Positions 14,233-23,996 are shown, numbered from the stretch's first letter. The stretch: DNA of 48,879 nucleotides from G020350405 sp964513655 (GCA_964513655.1 CAZENQ010000015.1:1-48879); one strand, 5' to 3'. Notes: generated by a model not told the origin, from the letters alone. Translations and numbers: made by a program.

Positions 14233-16389
14233 TCATCTCAGAACCTCAACAAGTTCCTGTTCTTTTGGCATAGTCTGCTGGACTGATATTGTTTCTATTG
14301 GTTCGACGTCAGTGCCGAGGACGATTTCGTCGTAAGCTATAACCGGGAGGGGCGGCACAGTTCGCGACAACATTGCCGCCAGAGGAGCCCGCAGTCTGGA
14401 ATCGCAGAGCAGGACGGTCTTGTCCTTGCCCTGATCCATAGCGTGTTTCCAGGCATGTGCGATTTTCTGGCTTATATCCATTGCCATTTCAGCCGGTAGG
14501 GCGATGGTCATTGAGTCGGCATCCTGCTGCAAGGCTGCAGTCATCTGATGTTCGAGAGCAGGCTCGAGTGTTATCGCAGAGACTTTGGCGTTCTGGTCTT
14601 TATACTGGGCGGTAATTGTCCTGCTTAATGATTTTCGAACCAGCTCTGTCAAGACAGTGGGATTCTTGGTCTTAGAGGCGTGCTCTCCGAGGGACTCGAT
14701 AATAGCGTTCAATTGCCGGACGGGTATTTGATCTTTGAGGAGGCTCCTCAGGACGCGTTGAAGCAGTCCAATAGGTACAAGTTCGCCAATAACTTCTCCG
14801 ACCAGAGAAGGCTGTGTTTTGCGGAGTCGGTCAACGAGAAGCTGGACATCCTCACGGGTGAGCAACTCATCGGCGTGTTTTTTCAGCGTTTCGGACAGAT
14901 GTGTAATAAAGACAGATTCGGGGTCGATGACGGTATATCCGTTTAATTCGGCCCTTTCCTTGTTCGCCGGTGTAATCCACAAGGCGGGCAGTCCATAGAC
15001 AGGTTCGCTGGTTTCTATACCCTCAATTTTTGCTTGTACGTTTCCAGAATCCATAGCGAGGAACATATCTGGTTCGAGTCGGCCGGCTGCCACTACATGG
15101 TCGAAGAGCTTAATCTCATAAGCGGTTGGCTCGATATTGATATTGTCGCGGAGGCGCACAAGAGGGATAACGATACCAAACTGCTGGGCGAATCTTCTGC
15201 GCAGTGCACCGATACGGTTAAAGACAGTGCTGGATTTGCGCGGGTCAACCATACCAATCAATCGCACGCCAACATTTACAGAAACTCTGTCGGTATCGAG
15301 GAGTTCTTCAACGGGCTGTTTGTCGGGCTGTGCCTGGGTGGGCTTGATTTCGGACTTTTTCCTGTGGAGTTCTTCGGGCTGCGCTACGGCTCGTGCGGCG
15401 AGAGCGGCGCCCGCGGCCAACAATAAGAACGGTATTTTAGGCAGGCCTGGTACCAGCGCCATTCCAGCTATGATGAAGGATGCTATCATAAGCGGCTGGC
15501 TGGTCTTAAGAAACTGTTTAGAGAGATCCTGGCCGACGCTGTAGCGTGATGAGATTTTTGTTACGAGGAAGCCCGCACTCATGGAGATTATTATGGAGGG
15601 TATCTGGCTGACGAGGCCGTCGCCGATGGAAAGGATAGAGTAAGTTTTTACGGCGCCGGCGATTGTCATGCCGCGTGAGTAGCCCATAGCTATACCGCCA
15701 ATGATGTTGACGGCGGTGATAATCAGGCCCGCCTTGGCGTCACCGCGTATAAATTTGCTGGCTCCGTCCATTGCGCCGTAGAACTCGCTTTCCTTGACGA
15801 TTTTTGCTCTTCGTTCGTTTGCCTGTGTTTCAGTGATAAGGCCCGCGTTTAAGTCTGCGTCGATTGCCATTTGCTTGCCGGGCATAGCATCGAGAGTGAA
15901 GCGCGCGGAGACCTCACTTATTCGCTCGGCACCCTTTGTGATGACTATAAACTGGATGACGACAAGGATGAGGAAGATAACGAGTCCGACGACGAGGCTA
16001 CCGCCGGCGACGAACGCACCGAAGGTCTGGATAATTTTTCCGGCGTTTCCCTGCAGGAGAATCAATCTTGTTGAGGCGACATTAAGTGAGAGTCGAAACA
16101 AGGTTACGAAGAGCAGCAGGGAAGGGAAGGTAGATAATTCGAGCGCTTCTTTTGAAGACAGAGTAATTATCAGGACGGCCACTGCTAATGATATACTGCA
16201 TGCCAGAAACATATCCAATAGCGGCGTAGGCAGAGGGATTATAAGTGTGGCGAGGACAGCAACAACACCCACAGCCAGGACAACGTTGCAGTGAGACATA
16301 AAAAATGTGTTGGCGGGGTCTTTGCTTGCTGTTGTTGGCAAACGGGCTCCCATGAACCCTGTTGAACTTGATTTATCGGCGATGGCCAT
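14233..16389 (-). CDS. flhA: Flagellar export gate protein FlhA
   Basis: A 718-residue inner-membrane protein of the flagellar type III export apparatus. It has about eight transmembrane helices in residues 30-340 and a large cytoplasmic domain that docks export chaperones. The FHIPEP hallmark is present in the loop (SEVSARFTLDAMPGKQMAIDADLNAGLI), followed by ESEFYGAMDGASKFIRGDA. Length is normal (E. coli about 690). The C-terminal domain ends in a polar tail like that which binds FliJ. GGAGA lies ten bases before the ATG. It lies 40 bp downstream of fliN in a continuous minus-strand operon. Confidence 0.97.
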   Translation of the reverse strand: MAIADKSSSTGFMGARLPTTASKDPANTFFMSHCNVVLAVGVVAVLATLIIPLPTPLLDMFLACSISLAVAVLIITLSSKEALELSTFPSLLLFVTLFRLSLNVASTRLILLQGNAGKIIQTFGAFVAGGSLVVGLVIFLILVVIQFIVITKGAERISEVSARFTLDAMPGKQMAIDADLNAGLITETQANERRAKIVKESEFYGAMDGASKFIRGDAKAGLIITAVNIIGGIAMGYSRGMTIAGAVKTYSILSIGDGLVSQIPSIIISMSAGFLVTKISSRYSVGQDLSKQFLKTSQPLMIASFIIAGMALVPGLPKIPFLLLAAGAALAARAVAQPEELHRKKSEIKPTQAQPDKQPVEELLDTDRVSVNVGVRLIGMVDPRKSSTVFNRIGALRRRFAQQFGIVIPLVRLRDNINIEPTAYEIKLFDHVVAAGRLEPDMFLAMDSGNVQAKIEGIETSEPVYGLPALWITPANKERAELNGYTVIDPESVFITHLSETLKKHADELLTREDVQLLVDRLRKTQPSLVGEVIGELVPIGLLQRVLRSLLKDQIPVRQLNAIIESLGEHASKTKNPTVLTELVRKSLSRTITAQYKDQNAKVSAITLEPALEHQMTAALQQDADSMTIALPAEMAMDISQKIAHAWKHAMDQGKDKTVLLCDSRLRAPLAAMLSRTVPPLPVIAYDEIVLGTDVEPIETISVQQTMPKEQELVEVLR

Positions 16390-16428
16390 TGTTATTGCTT
16401 CTCCGAAGTATCATTTGCAGTGTTTGAT

Positions 16429-16824
16429 TTACGCTTCGGGCGGTTTGGCAGGGGAGTCACCAAGTCCGAGAATCTGATTTATTCTGACGGCGAATCGGTC
16501 ATCGACGACCACGACATTTCCTGTGGCGAACTTGGTATCCCTGATGTACATATCGACGGGTTCGTCAATAGGTTTGTCGAGCTTGAGTACCGAGCCGGGT
16601 CCGAGTTGCAAGAGCTGTCGGACCGGTATCTCTGTCCGGCCGATAGCGACCATGACGGATATATCGATATCCAAGAGGATGTCAATACTTCCGGCGGGGC
16701 CGTCGGGGGCGGTCCCGGCAGCTTCAGGGAAGTCAACGGCCTGGGCCTGTTTTTTTGAATCCTCTTGTTCGCCGCCATTTTGCTGGTCCTGTTTTTCTTC
16801 TACGGCTTGCTCTGTTTCTGCCAT
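16429..16824 (-). CDS. fliN: Flagellar C-ring switch protein FliN
   Basis: A 131-residue protein. The acidic, Gln-rich N-terminal 45 residues are followed by a SpoA domain (about 48-122): ILLDIDISVMVAIGRTEIPVRQLLQLGPGSVLKLDKPIDEPVDMYI, then NVVVVDDRFAVRI. This is the C-ring subunit that with FliM controls motor direction. Normal length. AAGGA nine bases upstream supports the ATG. It lies between fliM and flhA, a common order. Confidence 0.95.
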   Translation of the reverse strand: MAETEQAVEEKQDQQNGGEQEDSKKQAQAVDFPEAAGTAPDGPAGSIDILLDIDISVMVAIGRTEIPVRQLLQLGPGSVLKLDKPIDEPVDMYIRDTKFATGNVVVVDDRFAVRINQILGLGDSPAKPPEA

Positions 16825-16883
16825 AATTTTGATTCCTTATTAATCATTAAGTATCTGTAACGGGATTTTTCTTTTATACTCTG

Positions 16884-17840
16884 TTAGGATACGGCTTCAG
16901 TAACTACGACGGCGTAGTTTCCGGCTGATTTTGCGGGCTGGCCGAGGAAAAGAGGCTGGCCGTCTATCATCAATTCGACGGGTTCGTCGACTCTTTTATT
17001 AAGCAGCAATATATCGCCGGTCTGAAGACTCACCAGTTCTTTAAAGCTAAGCATTGTAGAGGTTAGTTGGGCGGTAACAGAGACAGACATTCTCTGCAGA
17101 TGGCCAAGGATCGCTTCTGAAATTTTCCCGGCTGGGAACCGACCTGCTTGTTGTTCAGCTTTTCCGACGACAGGTTCGAGGCTGTCGGACAGTATCAAGA
17201 TGTACGCTTCAGTCGCGTCTGAGTCGGTTTTCTGGATGTTGAAAGTAATCCTGCAGAATTCTTCTGTGCCTTTCAGGTCAAGGGAGAGGAGTCCCCGGAG
17301 GATATTTTTGGCCGGCTGGAAGGTACAGCCGGCATGGGTGTCGGCGAGCGCCTCAACGATGACGGAGGCGATGTCAAGCAGAAGGGATTCTTCCAGTTGC
17401 GACAAGTCTGCTTTCGAATCTTTTTCGGATTCGGTGTCTCCGAGCAACTGTGTTACCATGACAAAGGCGGTCTGGGCGGGTATTCCAATAACTCCACATG
17501 GCCGGTTCTGGGTGCCGCCGAAAGCCAGATAATAATCATTCTGTTCACTGTCCAAGGCCTGGTCAAGTAGTTTATCGGCAAAGTGCTGTGTGATTGAACC
17601 AGCTTCGACATTGAAATCGCCACGGCAAAGGGTGGCAAATTTTCGAATAATCATCTTGCACATTTTTTTTGCGAAGTCGTCAAGCTTGCTGAGTTGCTCG
17701 CGATTAAAACGTCGTGGCTGGCGCCAATCGTAATCGGCGGCCTCTATTTGTGTGGTATCTTCTACGGGCCTGGAACCAATAGCAGCAAGCAGCTGTTGTA
17801 TCTTTTCGTTGCTCAAGCTGTTAGCAGGTGTATTGCTCAT
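16884..17840 (-). CDS. fliM: Flagellar motor switch protein FliM
   Basis: A 318-residue C-ring protein. The N-terminus starts SNTPANSLSNEKIQQLLAAI, where the usual EN2 CheY-P-binding motif (LSQxEIDxLL) is degenerate but recognisable as LSNEKIQQLLAAI. The middle domain (about 45-230) includes YDWRQPRRFNREQLSKL, which matches the FliM hallmark (YDFxRPxxFSxxQL), and a C-terminal SpoA domain (about 235-318) resembles FliN. The ATGA overlap with the fliL stop (17837-17840) indicates coupling. Confidence 0.93.
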   Translation of the reverse strand: MSNTPANSLSNEKIQQLLAAIGSRPVEDTTQIEAADYDWRQPRRFNREQLSKLDDFAKKMCKMIIRKFATLCRGDFNVEAGSITQHFADKLLDQALDSEQNDYYLAFGGTQNRPCGVIGIPAQTAFVMVTQLLGDTESEKDSKADLSQLEESLLLDIASVIVEALADTHAGCTFQPAKNILRGLLSLDLKGTEEFCRITFNIQKTDSDATEAYILILSDSLEPVVGKAEQQAGRFPAGKISEAILGHLQRMSVSVTAQLTSTMLSFKELVSLQTGDILLLNKRVDEPVELMIDGQPLFLGQPAKSAGNYAVVVTEAVS

Positions 17841-18493
17841 TGTATAGCAAATTCCTTAAAAAGAACTTTCTTGATTTGCGGTTTTGCATCGGGAAAGAGT
17901 TTTTCGTTAAAGGAATCGAGTATCTGCGATTGAATGCGTTTCAGGTTTCGGTCGCCCCTAATGTCTTCGAGGCTGAGACTTGCAAGGTAGATGGTAAGCC
18001 AGTCTTTGAGGAGGGGGGTCTTCTGCTCAAGATAGACGGTGCCTTTTTTTGGGTCTACTTCGAGGCTTATTTCAAGGGTCAAGGCTGCGCGTACGTATCG
18101 TGTTACGCCGGGCACGTCAAGATTTGCGACAGCCGGCTCCAAATCATAGTACCAGTTCTTTTCAGAATCGGCAGACGAATCCTCCATCAAGAGGTCCTGT
18201 ATCTGGTCCGGTTCGATTTGCTGAGAAGATTCGTCCTGGTCGGCGGTCTCGGGTGGTGGTGAACCTTTGAGTAATCGACCGAGTCCGAATCCGGCCCCTG
18301 CGAAAAGCACTACGACGGCAGCGATTATTATCCACTGGAAGATGCCGCCATCTGAAGTTTTTTGGGCGGTTTTTTCCTGCTGTTCGTCGGGCTTTTCGGT
18401 TCCTTTGTTGCTACTTTCCGGCTCATTGTCGGAGCTTTGTGCGGTTGAATCCTGTTGGTTTTCTTTTTTTTCTGTATCGTCTGCATCCGCCAT
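17837..18493 (-). CDS. fliL: Flagellar basal-body protein FliL
   Basis: A 218-residue single-pass inner-membrane protein. A long acidic cytoplasmic N-terminus (1-48), a membrane segment IFQWIIIAAVVVLFAGAGFGLG (51-72) and a periplasmic FliL domain (WYYDLEPAVANLDVPGVTRYVRAALTLE...) ending in VLFKEFAIQ. FliL forms rings around stators and supports torque. The N-terminal tail is longer than in E. coli FliL (154 residues). It overlaps fliM by four bases. Confidence 0.93.
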   Translation of the reverse strand: MADADDTEKKENQQDSTAQSSDNEPESSNKGTEKPDEQQEKTAQKTSDGGIFQWIIIAAVVVLFAGAGFGLGRLLKGSPPPETADQDESSQQIEPDQIQDLLMEDSSADSEKNWYYDLEPAVANLDVPGVTRYVRAALTLEISLEVDPKKGTVYLEQKTPLLKDWLTIYLASLSLEDIRGDRNLKRIQSQILDSFNEKLFPDAKPQIKKVLFKEFAIQ

Positions 18494-18516
18494 TTCTTTT
18501 CTGCCTTAATTACTTG

Positions 18517-20061
18517 TTATGAAACTGACTGCAGGCACCCCTGCTGTCGATAACGGCGTACTTTGTCTCGCAAGGTTCTATCGCTAATGCCCAATACCTT
18601 TGCAGCTTTCGTCTGGTTGCCTGCTGTCTGGTGTAGGGTATCCAAAATGGCCTGTCGCTCTATCTGCTCGAGGGGCACTCCCCCCAGTCCTGATACTGTG
18701 GCTCTTATGTGCCGGGTGTTTTTCGACTGTTCTACAAAATCGCATTGTTTTTCCTGCGGCAGGGACTGTAATTCGTCAAAGAGCCAGGAGACGTCAGCCA
18801 GCGACAGGGTTTGGCCGAGGCCCAAAACCAGTGAAGTCAGGATAACGTTTCGCAGTTGCCGGACATTTCCGGGCCAATGATATTTTTCAAAGAGGTCCAT
18901 CATTGTCGGGTCAAGTTCGGTTATCGTACGCTGCGTTTCGCGTGCGTGGAGGTTTATGAAATGCCATACGAGGTCTGGCAAATCCTCAGCGCGCTGCCTA
19001 AGAGGGGGTATAAGAAGTCGGACTGCGCTTATGCGATAGTAGAGGTCGCGACGGAAGCGGCCGTTGGAAACCTCCTGCAACAGGTCCTTATTAGTAGTAC
19101 TTATAATTCGGATATTGACACTGACATTTTCACTTCCGCCGACACGCTCGAAATTCTGCTGCTCGAGCGTTCGCAACAGTTTGGCCTGGAACCTTGGCGG
19201 TGTTTCGGTTATTTCGTCGAGAAGGAGCGTCCCGCCGTGGGCCATCTCGAATCGACCTTTGCGTTGCGTGTAGGCACCGGTGAAAGCACCTTTTTCGTGA
19301 CCGAACAGCTCACTTTCAAGAAGCGAGTCACTTAGCGCTGCGCAGTTGACCTTTACGTATGGGCCTTGTGCCCTTTTGCTATTATGGTGGATAAGAAAAG
19401 AGACCAACTCCTTGCCCGTCCCGCTTTCACCGCTTATAAGCACCGGCGCCGAGGTGGGAGCAATTCTTTTAGCTAATTCGACGGTCTGGGACAATTTGCC
19501 ACTTCTGCCGACAATTCTGTAAAGGGTTCGCGTGTCCTGGTCGGCTGAATCTATGGTTGCGACGCTGTGGCTGGGCAGGAATTTATCCAAGAGAGTCTCT
19601 ATTTTTTCAGTCTCGGCGGGCTTGATAATGAAGTCACAACACCCTGCCTGGAGAGCTCTGACGGCGGTATCGATACTTCGTTGGTGGTTCTGTGGTTTTG
19701 GGCTTTCGTTGCTTGCCGTCATAACTACAGGCAGCTCGGGCGAATTAGCCTTTATTTTACGAATCAGCTCAAAGCTAACCTGTGAATGGGGGGACAGGCC
19801 GGGCCGTGGGATTATTTGGGCACTTGTAAACACAAGGTCATAATTATCCTTGTCGAGTAAGTCGAGGGCAGCCTTTTTATCATTTGCAACAATTCCGCGA
19901 ATCCCCTTACGCGCCAAAATCTCGAGCATTAATCGGGCGAACTGAGTGTCGTTATCGACTATCAATACGTTTGCGAATTGGTCACTTTGACAGGCTCGCT
20001 TTATGTTGTTTATCTCGGTTTTACTCACTTGGGGCACACTCCGTTTTGCATTTTCCGTCAT
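18517..20061 (-). CDS. FleQ-like sigma-54-dependent flagellar activator
   Basis: A 514-residue NtrC-family enhancer-binding protein. The receiver domain (about 31-160) keeps D36 but has Ser80 where the phosphorylated Asp should be (YDLVFTS), so it is unlikely to be switched by phosphorylation, as in FleQ. The AAA+ domain is intact: Walker A GESGTGKE (211-218), GAFTGA sigma-54 loop (258-263), Walker B GTLLLDEI, arginine region RFRRDLYYRI. A Fis-type helix-turn-helix ends the protein (AGNQTKAAKVLGISDRTLRDKVRRY). It is fourth from the end of the fliL side of the operon and 5 bp after the TPR gene. It probably activates the sigma-54 promoters in this window. Confidence 0.9.
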   Translation of the reverse strand: MTENAKRSVPQVSKTEINNIKRACQSDQFANVLIVDNDTQFARLMLEILARKGIRGIVANDKKAALDLLDKDNYDLVFTSAQIIPRPGLSPHSQVSFELIRKIKANSPELPVVMTASNESPKPQNHQRSIDTAVRALQAGCCDFIIKPAETEKIETLLDKFLPSHSVATIDSADQDTRTLYRIVGRSGKLSQTVELAKRIAPTSAPVLISGESGTGKELVSFLIHHNSKRAQGPYVKVNCAALSDSLLESELFGHEKGAFTGAYTQRKGRFEMAHGGTLLLDEITETPPRFQAKLLRTLEQQNFERVGGSENVSVNIRIISTTNKDLLQEVSNGRFRRDLYYRISAVRLLIPPLRQRAEDLPDLVWHFINLHARETQRTITELDPTMMDLFEKYHWPGNVRQLRNVILTSLVLGLGQTLSLADVSWLFDELQSLPQEKQCDFVEQSKNTRHIRATVSGLGGVPLEQIERQAILDTLHQTAGNQTKAAKVLGISDRTLRDKVRRYRQQGCLQSVS

Positions 20062-20066
20062 AGTGT

Positions 20067-21164
20067 CTAAAACTGGCTTTCAGTTATTAATGCCGCAGGT
20101 TTATCCTTGTCGAACCAATCGACTAATTTGTCCTGAGCTTTGGCCAAATCTGTCCACGGTGAATCGGGGTATTCCGCGATTAACTGCCTGTAGGTTTTCA
20201 TTGCCATGGGCCGGTCTACATTTCGCAGGCAGTTAGCTATTTGAAATAAAATCCAAGCCCTTTCCTGAGCCGACTGGGCGTCGTCAGGGTTGTTGCGCTT
20301 GAGCGCTTCCCGGTAACAGACCAATGCCTGGTTTAGATGTCCACTGAGAAACAGTACCTCTGCCAACTCAAAAGGATTGTCTAACTTTTCAGGGTGCTGC
20401 GATATATTCTCGAGCATTTGCAAAGTTTGGTCCGTTACGGTCTGGTACGGCAGTGGCTCGGCGTTTTGGGCACCCTTTCGTGCATTTGAGAGTCCGGCGA
20501 ACCGGCTCCGGTTCTCGGATTCGATTTCTCTTTCCTTGGATTCATCTGGCGACTTTATATCAGGCAGAGTTTCGCCGGGCTTGGCTGCCGAGACCAATTC
20601 AGTAACAACGGCAGGTTCAAGCGTTTCACGCTGCGGTTCAAATTCGACCGAGCGAATTTGCTCGATAATCCGCCTGAGCTCATTTTTGCTTCGTTGGCTT
20701 TTTTCGTCCTTAGCAACAGTAATTCTTTCCTGCCATAATTGGCGTGCGAGGAGATTCTCCGGACTTGATGCAAAGATGAAGTTATCCTGCGGCGATTTTT
20801 CCTCAATTTGAGCAGCGAAGTTGACAGGAGCAATCTCGATGGGATCGGCGTGTGCCTGTTGTTGCCGGTCCGGGGGAAGCTGCACGATTTGCATGGGGGG
20901 CTGTGAGACGGTCTTTGTTGCGGGGGGGTCGTCTTTAATATCCGGTGCATTTGCGTCCTGCGAAGTTTTTGTCGAATGCAACATAAGCAAATCGGTTGGA
21001 TCGAGCTGTTCTGTTACGGTTTTCGCACAGCAGACAGAAACCAAAAAGCAAAAAGTCAAACACGAAGAGCGAAGAGCACGAAGGCATAACCCAAAACTCA
21101 AAGTTAAAGAAGTTTTAAGCTCAGCGTCGCAATGCTGCTCTAAGTTTTTGCTTGTAGCTTTCAT
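20067..21164 (-). CDS. Exported TPR protein of the flagellar operon
   Basis: A 365-residue protein. A hydrophobic stretch SSCLTFCFLVSVCCA (about 33-47) preceded by basic residues looks like a late signal peptide or anchor. Residues 60-220 are polar, Pro/Gln-rich and probably disordered. Residues 240-355 hold two or three TPR-like units (LAEVLFLSGHLNQALVCYREAL; ILFQIANCLRNVDRPMAMKTYRQLIAEYPDSP). AGGAT precedes the ATG. It lies between the larger TPR protein and the FleQ-like gene, so it probably works with the former in the periplasm. No named family. Confidence 0.75.
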   Translation of the reverse strand: MKATSKNLEQHCDAELKTSLTLSFGLCLRALRSSCLTFCFLVSVCCAKTVTEQLDPTDLLMLHSTKTSQDANAPDIKDDPPATKTVSQPPMQIVQLPPDRQQQAHADPIEIAPVNFAAQIEEKSPQDNFIFASSPENLLARQLWQERITVAKDEKSQRSKNELRRIIEQIRSVEFEPQRETLEPAVVTELVSAAKPGETLPDIKSPDESKEREIESENRSRFAGLSNARKGAQNAEPLPYQTVTDQTLQMLENISQHPEKLDNPFELAEVLFLSGHLNQALVCYREALKRNNPDDAQSAQERAWILFQIANCLRNVDRPMAMKTYRQLIAEYPDSPWTDLAKAQDKLVDWFDKDKPAALITESQF

Positions 21165-21180
21165 TCAATTATCCTGTTTT

Positions 21181-23808
21181 TTATGGAGTTTTTTGCAGTG
21201 ACTGGTCTGTGAGGGCCAAATCTTGATTTATTGTCTGGGCCGTACTCCAGCGGCCGAGAAGTGCCAATGCCGCACTATCATAGTTTTTCTGGTGGTTATA
21301 AGCGTCGGCCAGGAGGGCCAAGGCATTTTGCTTTATCTGTGCTGAGGGTTGCGAATCTAACAGCTGTGAACAAATGGATACAGCCTGGGAATTTTGGCCG
21401 AGCTTCAAGCAGACGTCGGCCAATTTCCATTGGACCTGGTGTGCCAAGGGCCCGGGTTCGACGACAATCAGGATTTCGGTGAGTGTACCGCGAGCAAGAT
21501 CCAGATTTCCTTTAGCAATATAGCATTTAGCCAATTCTAAAGATACTCTGGCCTTTAGCTGGGGGTCCGGGAGATACTGTGCTCTGTCACCAAGAGCTGC
21601 AATGGCTTTATCAAGAAGACCAATTGTCCGAAAGATTCTGCTCCTGAGAAGCAACATCTCGACGTTTTCACTGTTTGAGAGTTGCCAGGGATGGGTGCTA
21701 CCCAATACATCAAACGCCTCGAGGAAGCGCTGCTGTTCGATGTAGCCCTTGGCCAAGGCCGAGAGCGCTTGAAAATATTGCTCCTTAGGGAGCGGGCCAT
21801 TCAATGCATATTTAAAGGCTTCGCAAGCCTGCTGTGGTTTTTCCAAAGCCAAGTATGCTTTTCCCAGGAGGAAATACGCAGAATACATGTCGGGGGTTGT
21901 GTGGTCTTTGACAAGGCCGATATATCGAATGAACCATTTTGCGGCATCTTGATAGTCTTGTATTTGATAGAGGCACCAGGCCGCTCCGGAAGCGGCAGCA
22001 GTCTGCGATTCCGAAGACAAGCCAAGATGGTAGACTTTTCGGTAGAGTCGTGCGGCTTCGTGCGAAAGTCCCGCTTTTGCCGTGGCATCGGCAAGATACA
22101 AACAGGCCTGGCTGGAAATCTCGGCATCAGGATACTGCTCAACGAGCTGACTCAAATCCTCGCGGGCGCCGAGATAATCCATCAGGTTGGCTTTCAGTCT
22201 GCTCGAGTGTAACAGGGCAAACGGTGCAAAAGGCGCTTGCGGAAAACGATTCGCTACCAATTTGTATTCGGCAATAGCGTCTGTTAGCTGGTTATTTTGT
22301 GCCTGCAGAAGGCCCAAAGCAAAATGGGCATGTGGCATATGCCGGTCGTCATGAAACGTGAGCAGAAATCTTTGCCAAAAAGAAATAGCCTGGCGGCTGA
22401 GCATGGATATGTATTCTGATAAAGAAGCATAATCGGCTGGATTGAAAATGTTTACGGTTTTGTTCTGGTCGAGGCGTGCGAACAAGCCAGCGCAGCCGGC
22501 TGTGACTGTGACAAGTTGCTGTGCTGTTGCATCGCGGAGGTATAAAGTCACCGACCGTTTGCGAGCAGCGTCCATCGGCGGCTCCAAAGCCAGTGCCCTG
22601 TCGCCAGCCCAAGAAACGTCAAGGTCAGCGTTTGCCGCAAATCTTGCCAGCAGCTCTTCAATAGGCGCACGGTGGCAGGTAACAGACCAACGTGACAAGC
22701 GGTCCTGGTTTTTGAGTTTTTGAATTTGGGGACCGAGCAGCGCCTTGTTTAATTGTTCTGAGCCCGACTTCAAAAGGCTGCGCAGCTGCATTTCAGTCAA
22801 GTTGGCAAAGGGGTCCGGCGGAGCGCTGAGATTGCTCCAGAACTCGTCAGGAAGGTCTTTATCAGCATCACAAAGCGAAAGAACATTTCTGGTTACCGAT
22901 TCAGCAACGAGGAAGTGACAATCGCGCTGCAGGGACAGGGCCCAGTCTCTGTCGAAATCAACCGCTTCGAGCAAGGCAATTGTCTGATAAGCAGTGGTTA
23001 GAGCTTTGATGTATTGCTTTCTTTGCATTTCGAGCAGACTACGGTGGTAATTGGCAATAACACTTACGGCGGGGGAGCGGCTTTGGGAGGCGGTCCTGAA
23101 TAAATGATTTGCCTGGTCGCTTGCGTCTTCGATATTACCCGGAGACAAGGTGTCGGCTGTTTTTTTCAGACACAAGGCCATTTTGAGCTGGAGAAAGTCC
23201 CGCAGTAATTGCTCTTCGCTCAGGCCCGAGATAGACGGGACAGGAAGAGCTTGATGAAGTTTTTCGTAGACGTCATAAGCCCTGTCATACTGGCCTTGCA
23301 GATAGAGGTCCTGGGCGAGTTCCAAGGACAGAGGTTGCGTTTGTGGGAGCAGAGACTCCGGTACCTGGGTCTGGCGGGGTAGCGTATGTGCCAGGTCCTC
23401 GGGCGGTATCTGCCTAGCCTGGGTACGTTGGGCGGCGGGCGCGGTCCGGCGGGCAGGCGTTGCCGCGAAGCGACGACGGCGAGGTGTGGGGGCTGGGGAT
23501 TTCAGGAGTGTATAGAGCAGTATTGCTGTGACGAGAATTATAGTCAGAGCGAGCGCTTTCTGAAGGCCTGAGAATCGCTTTTGCCAAATGGGCGGGGCGG
23601 CGGGACGGGCTGTGTCAGCTGCGGGGGGGCCGGGCGGCATCGTAGTTGGCTGGGTGGAATCCGCCAGGGATTTGTAAAAAACCTCGTCTCCAGAAAAGAC
23701 CTCGCGCTCGGAGAGTTCCTCGTGGACCTCGCCAGCAAATAATTCGCTGTCAGGAGGCAGCTCAGAAGTGTTACTTTCGAAAGTAGTTTGTTTATTTTCT
23801 GTCGCCAT
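21181..23808 (-). CDS. Membrane-anchored TPR protein with STN-like insert
   Basis: 875 residues from ATG 23808 (a GTG 30 bp upstream is possible; neither has a strong ribosome site). Residues 1-80 are acidic and cytoplasmic, 84-102 is one membrane helix (ALALTIILVTAILLYTLL), followed by a basic Pro-rich neck. TPR-like helices fill about 160-290 and 470-870. Between them, at about 373-456, lies a segment that looks like an STN/secretin N-domain (IEELLARFAANADLDVSW... VTLYLRDATAQQLVTVTAGCAGL). It is the first gene after the sigma-54 promoter at 23981-23996. A periplasmic scaffold linking inner and outer parts of the flagellar base is inferred; no family is known to me. Confidence 0.8.
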   Translation of the reverse strand: MATENKQTTFESNTSELPPDSELFAGEVHEELSEREVFSGDEVFYKSLADSTQPTTMPPGPPAADTARPAAPPIWQKRFSGLQKALALTIILVTAILLYTLLKSPAPTPRRRRFAATPARRTAPAAQRTQARQIPPEDLAHTLPRQTQVPESLLPQTQPLSLELAQDLYLQGQYDRAYDVYEKLHQALPVPSISGLSEEQLLRDFLQLKMALCLKKTADTLSPGNIEDASDQANHLFRTASQSRSPAVSVIANYHRSLLEMQRKQYIKALTTAYQTIALLEAVDFDRDWALSLQRDCHFLVAESVTRNVLSLCDADKDLPDEFWSNLSAPPDPFANLTEMQLRSLLKSGSEQLNKALLGPQIQKLKNQDRLSRWSVTCHRAPIEELLARFAANADLDVSWAGDRALALEPPMDAARKRSVTLYLRDATAQQLVTVTAGCAGLFARLDQNKTVNIFNPADYASLSEYISMLSRQAISFWQRFLLTFHDDRHMPHAHFALGLLQAQNNQLTDAIAEYKLVANRFPQAPFAPFALLHSSRLKANLMDYLGAREDLSQLVEQYPDAEISSQACLYLADATAKAGLSHEAARLYRKVYHLGLSSESQTAAASGAAWCLYQIQDYQDAAKWFIRYIGLVKDHTTPDMYSAYFLLGKAYLALEKPQQACEAFKYALNGPLPKEQYFQALSALAKGYIEQQRFLEAFDVLGSTHPWQLSNSENVEMLLLRSRIFRTIGLLDKAIAALGDRAQYLPDPQLKARVSLELAKCYIAKGNLDLARGTLTEILIVVEPGPLAHQVQWKLADVCLKLGQNSQAVSICSQLLDSQPSAQIKQNALALLADAYNHQKNYDSAALALLGRWSTAQTINQDLALTDQSLQKTP

Positions 23809-23980
23809 ATCTGTTTGACTTCGCCCTGCCTGATTCACTTGCCAGCCGGCACAGGTCTGCGAAGAGTATCATCGCGTACTTCCCAGAGCTCCGTCTTTCG
23901 ACATATTGGGTCCCCAGGCGCAAAATACGGCATTTCGGGTCCCGTCTCAAAACAAGAACCGGCAACCTTACTTAGGATTA

Positions 23981-23996
23981 AGCAATAATTGTGCCA
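23981..23996 (-). promoter_or_regulatory. Sigma-54 promoter of the fliL-flhA-fliA operon
   Basis: On the minus strand TGGCAC-AATTA-TTGCT, a near-perfect match to the -24/-12 consensus, with GG and GC 12 bp apart. The expected start is near 23968, about 160 bp before the TPR gene. All genes from 23808 down to the terminator at 10759 lie on the same strand with short gaps. Confidence 0.85.
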
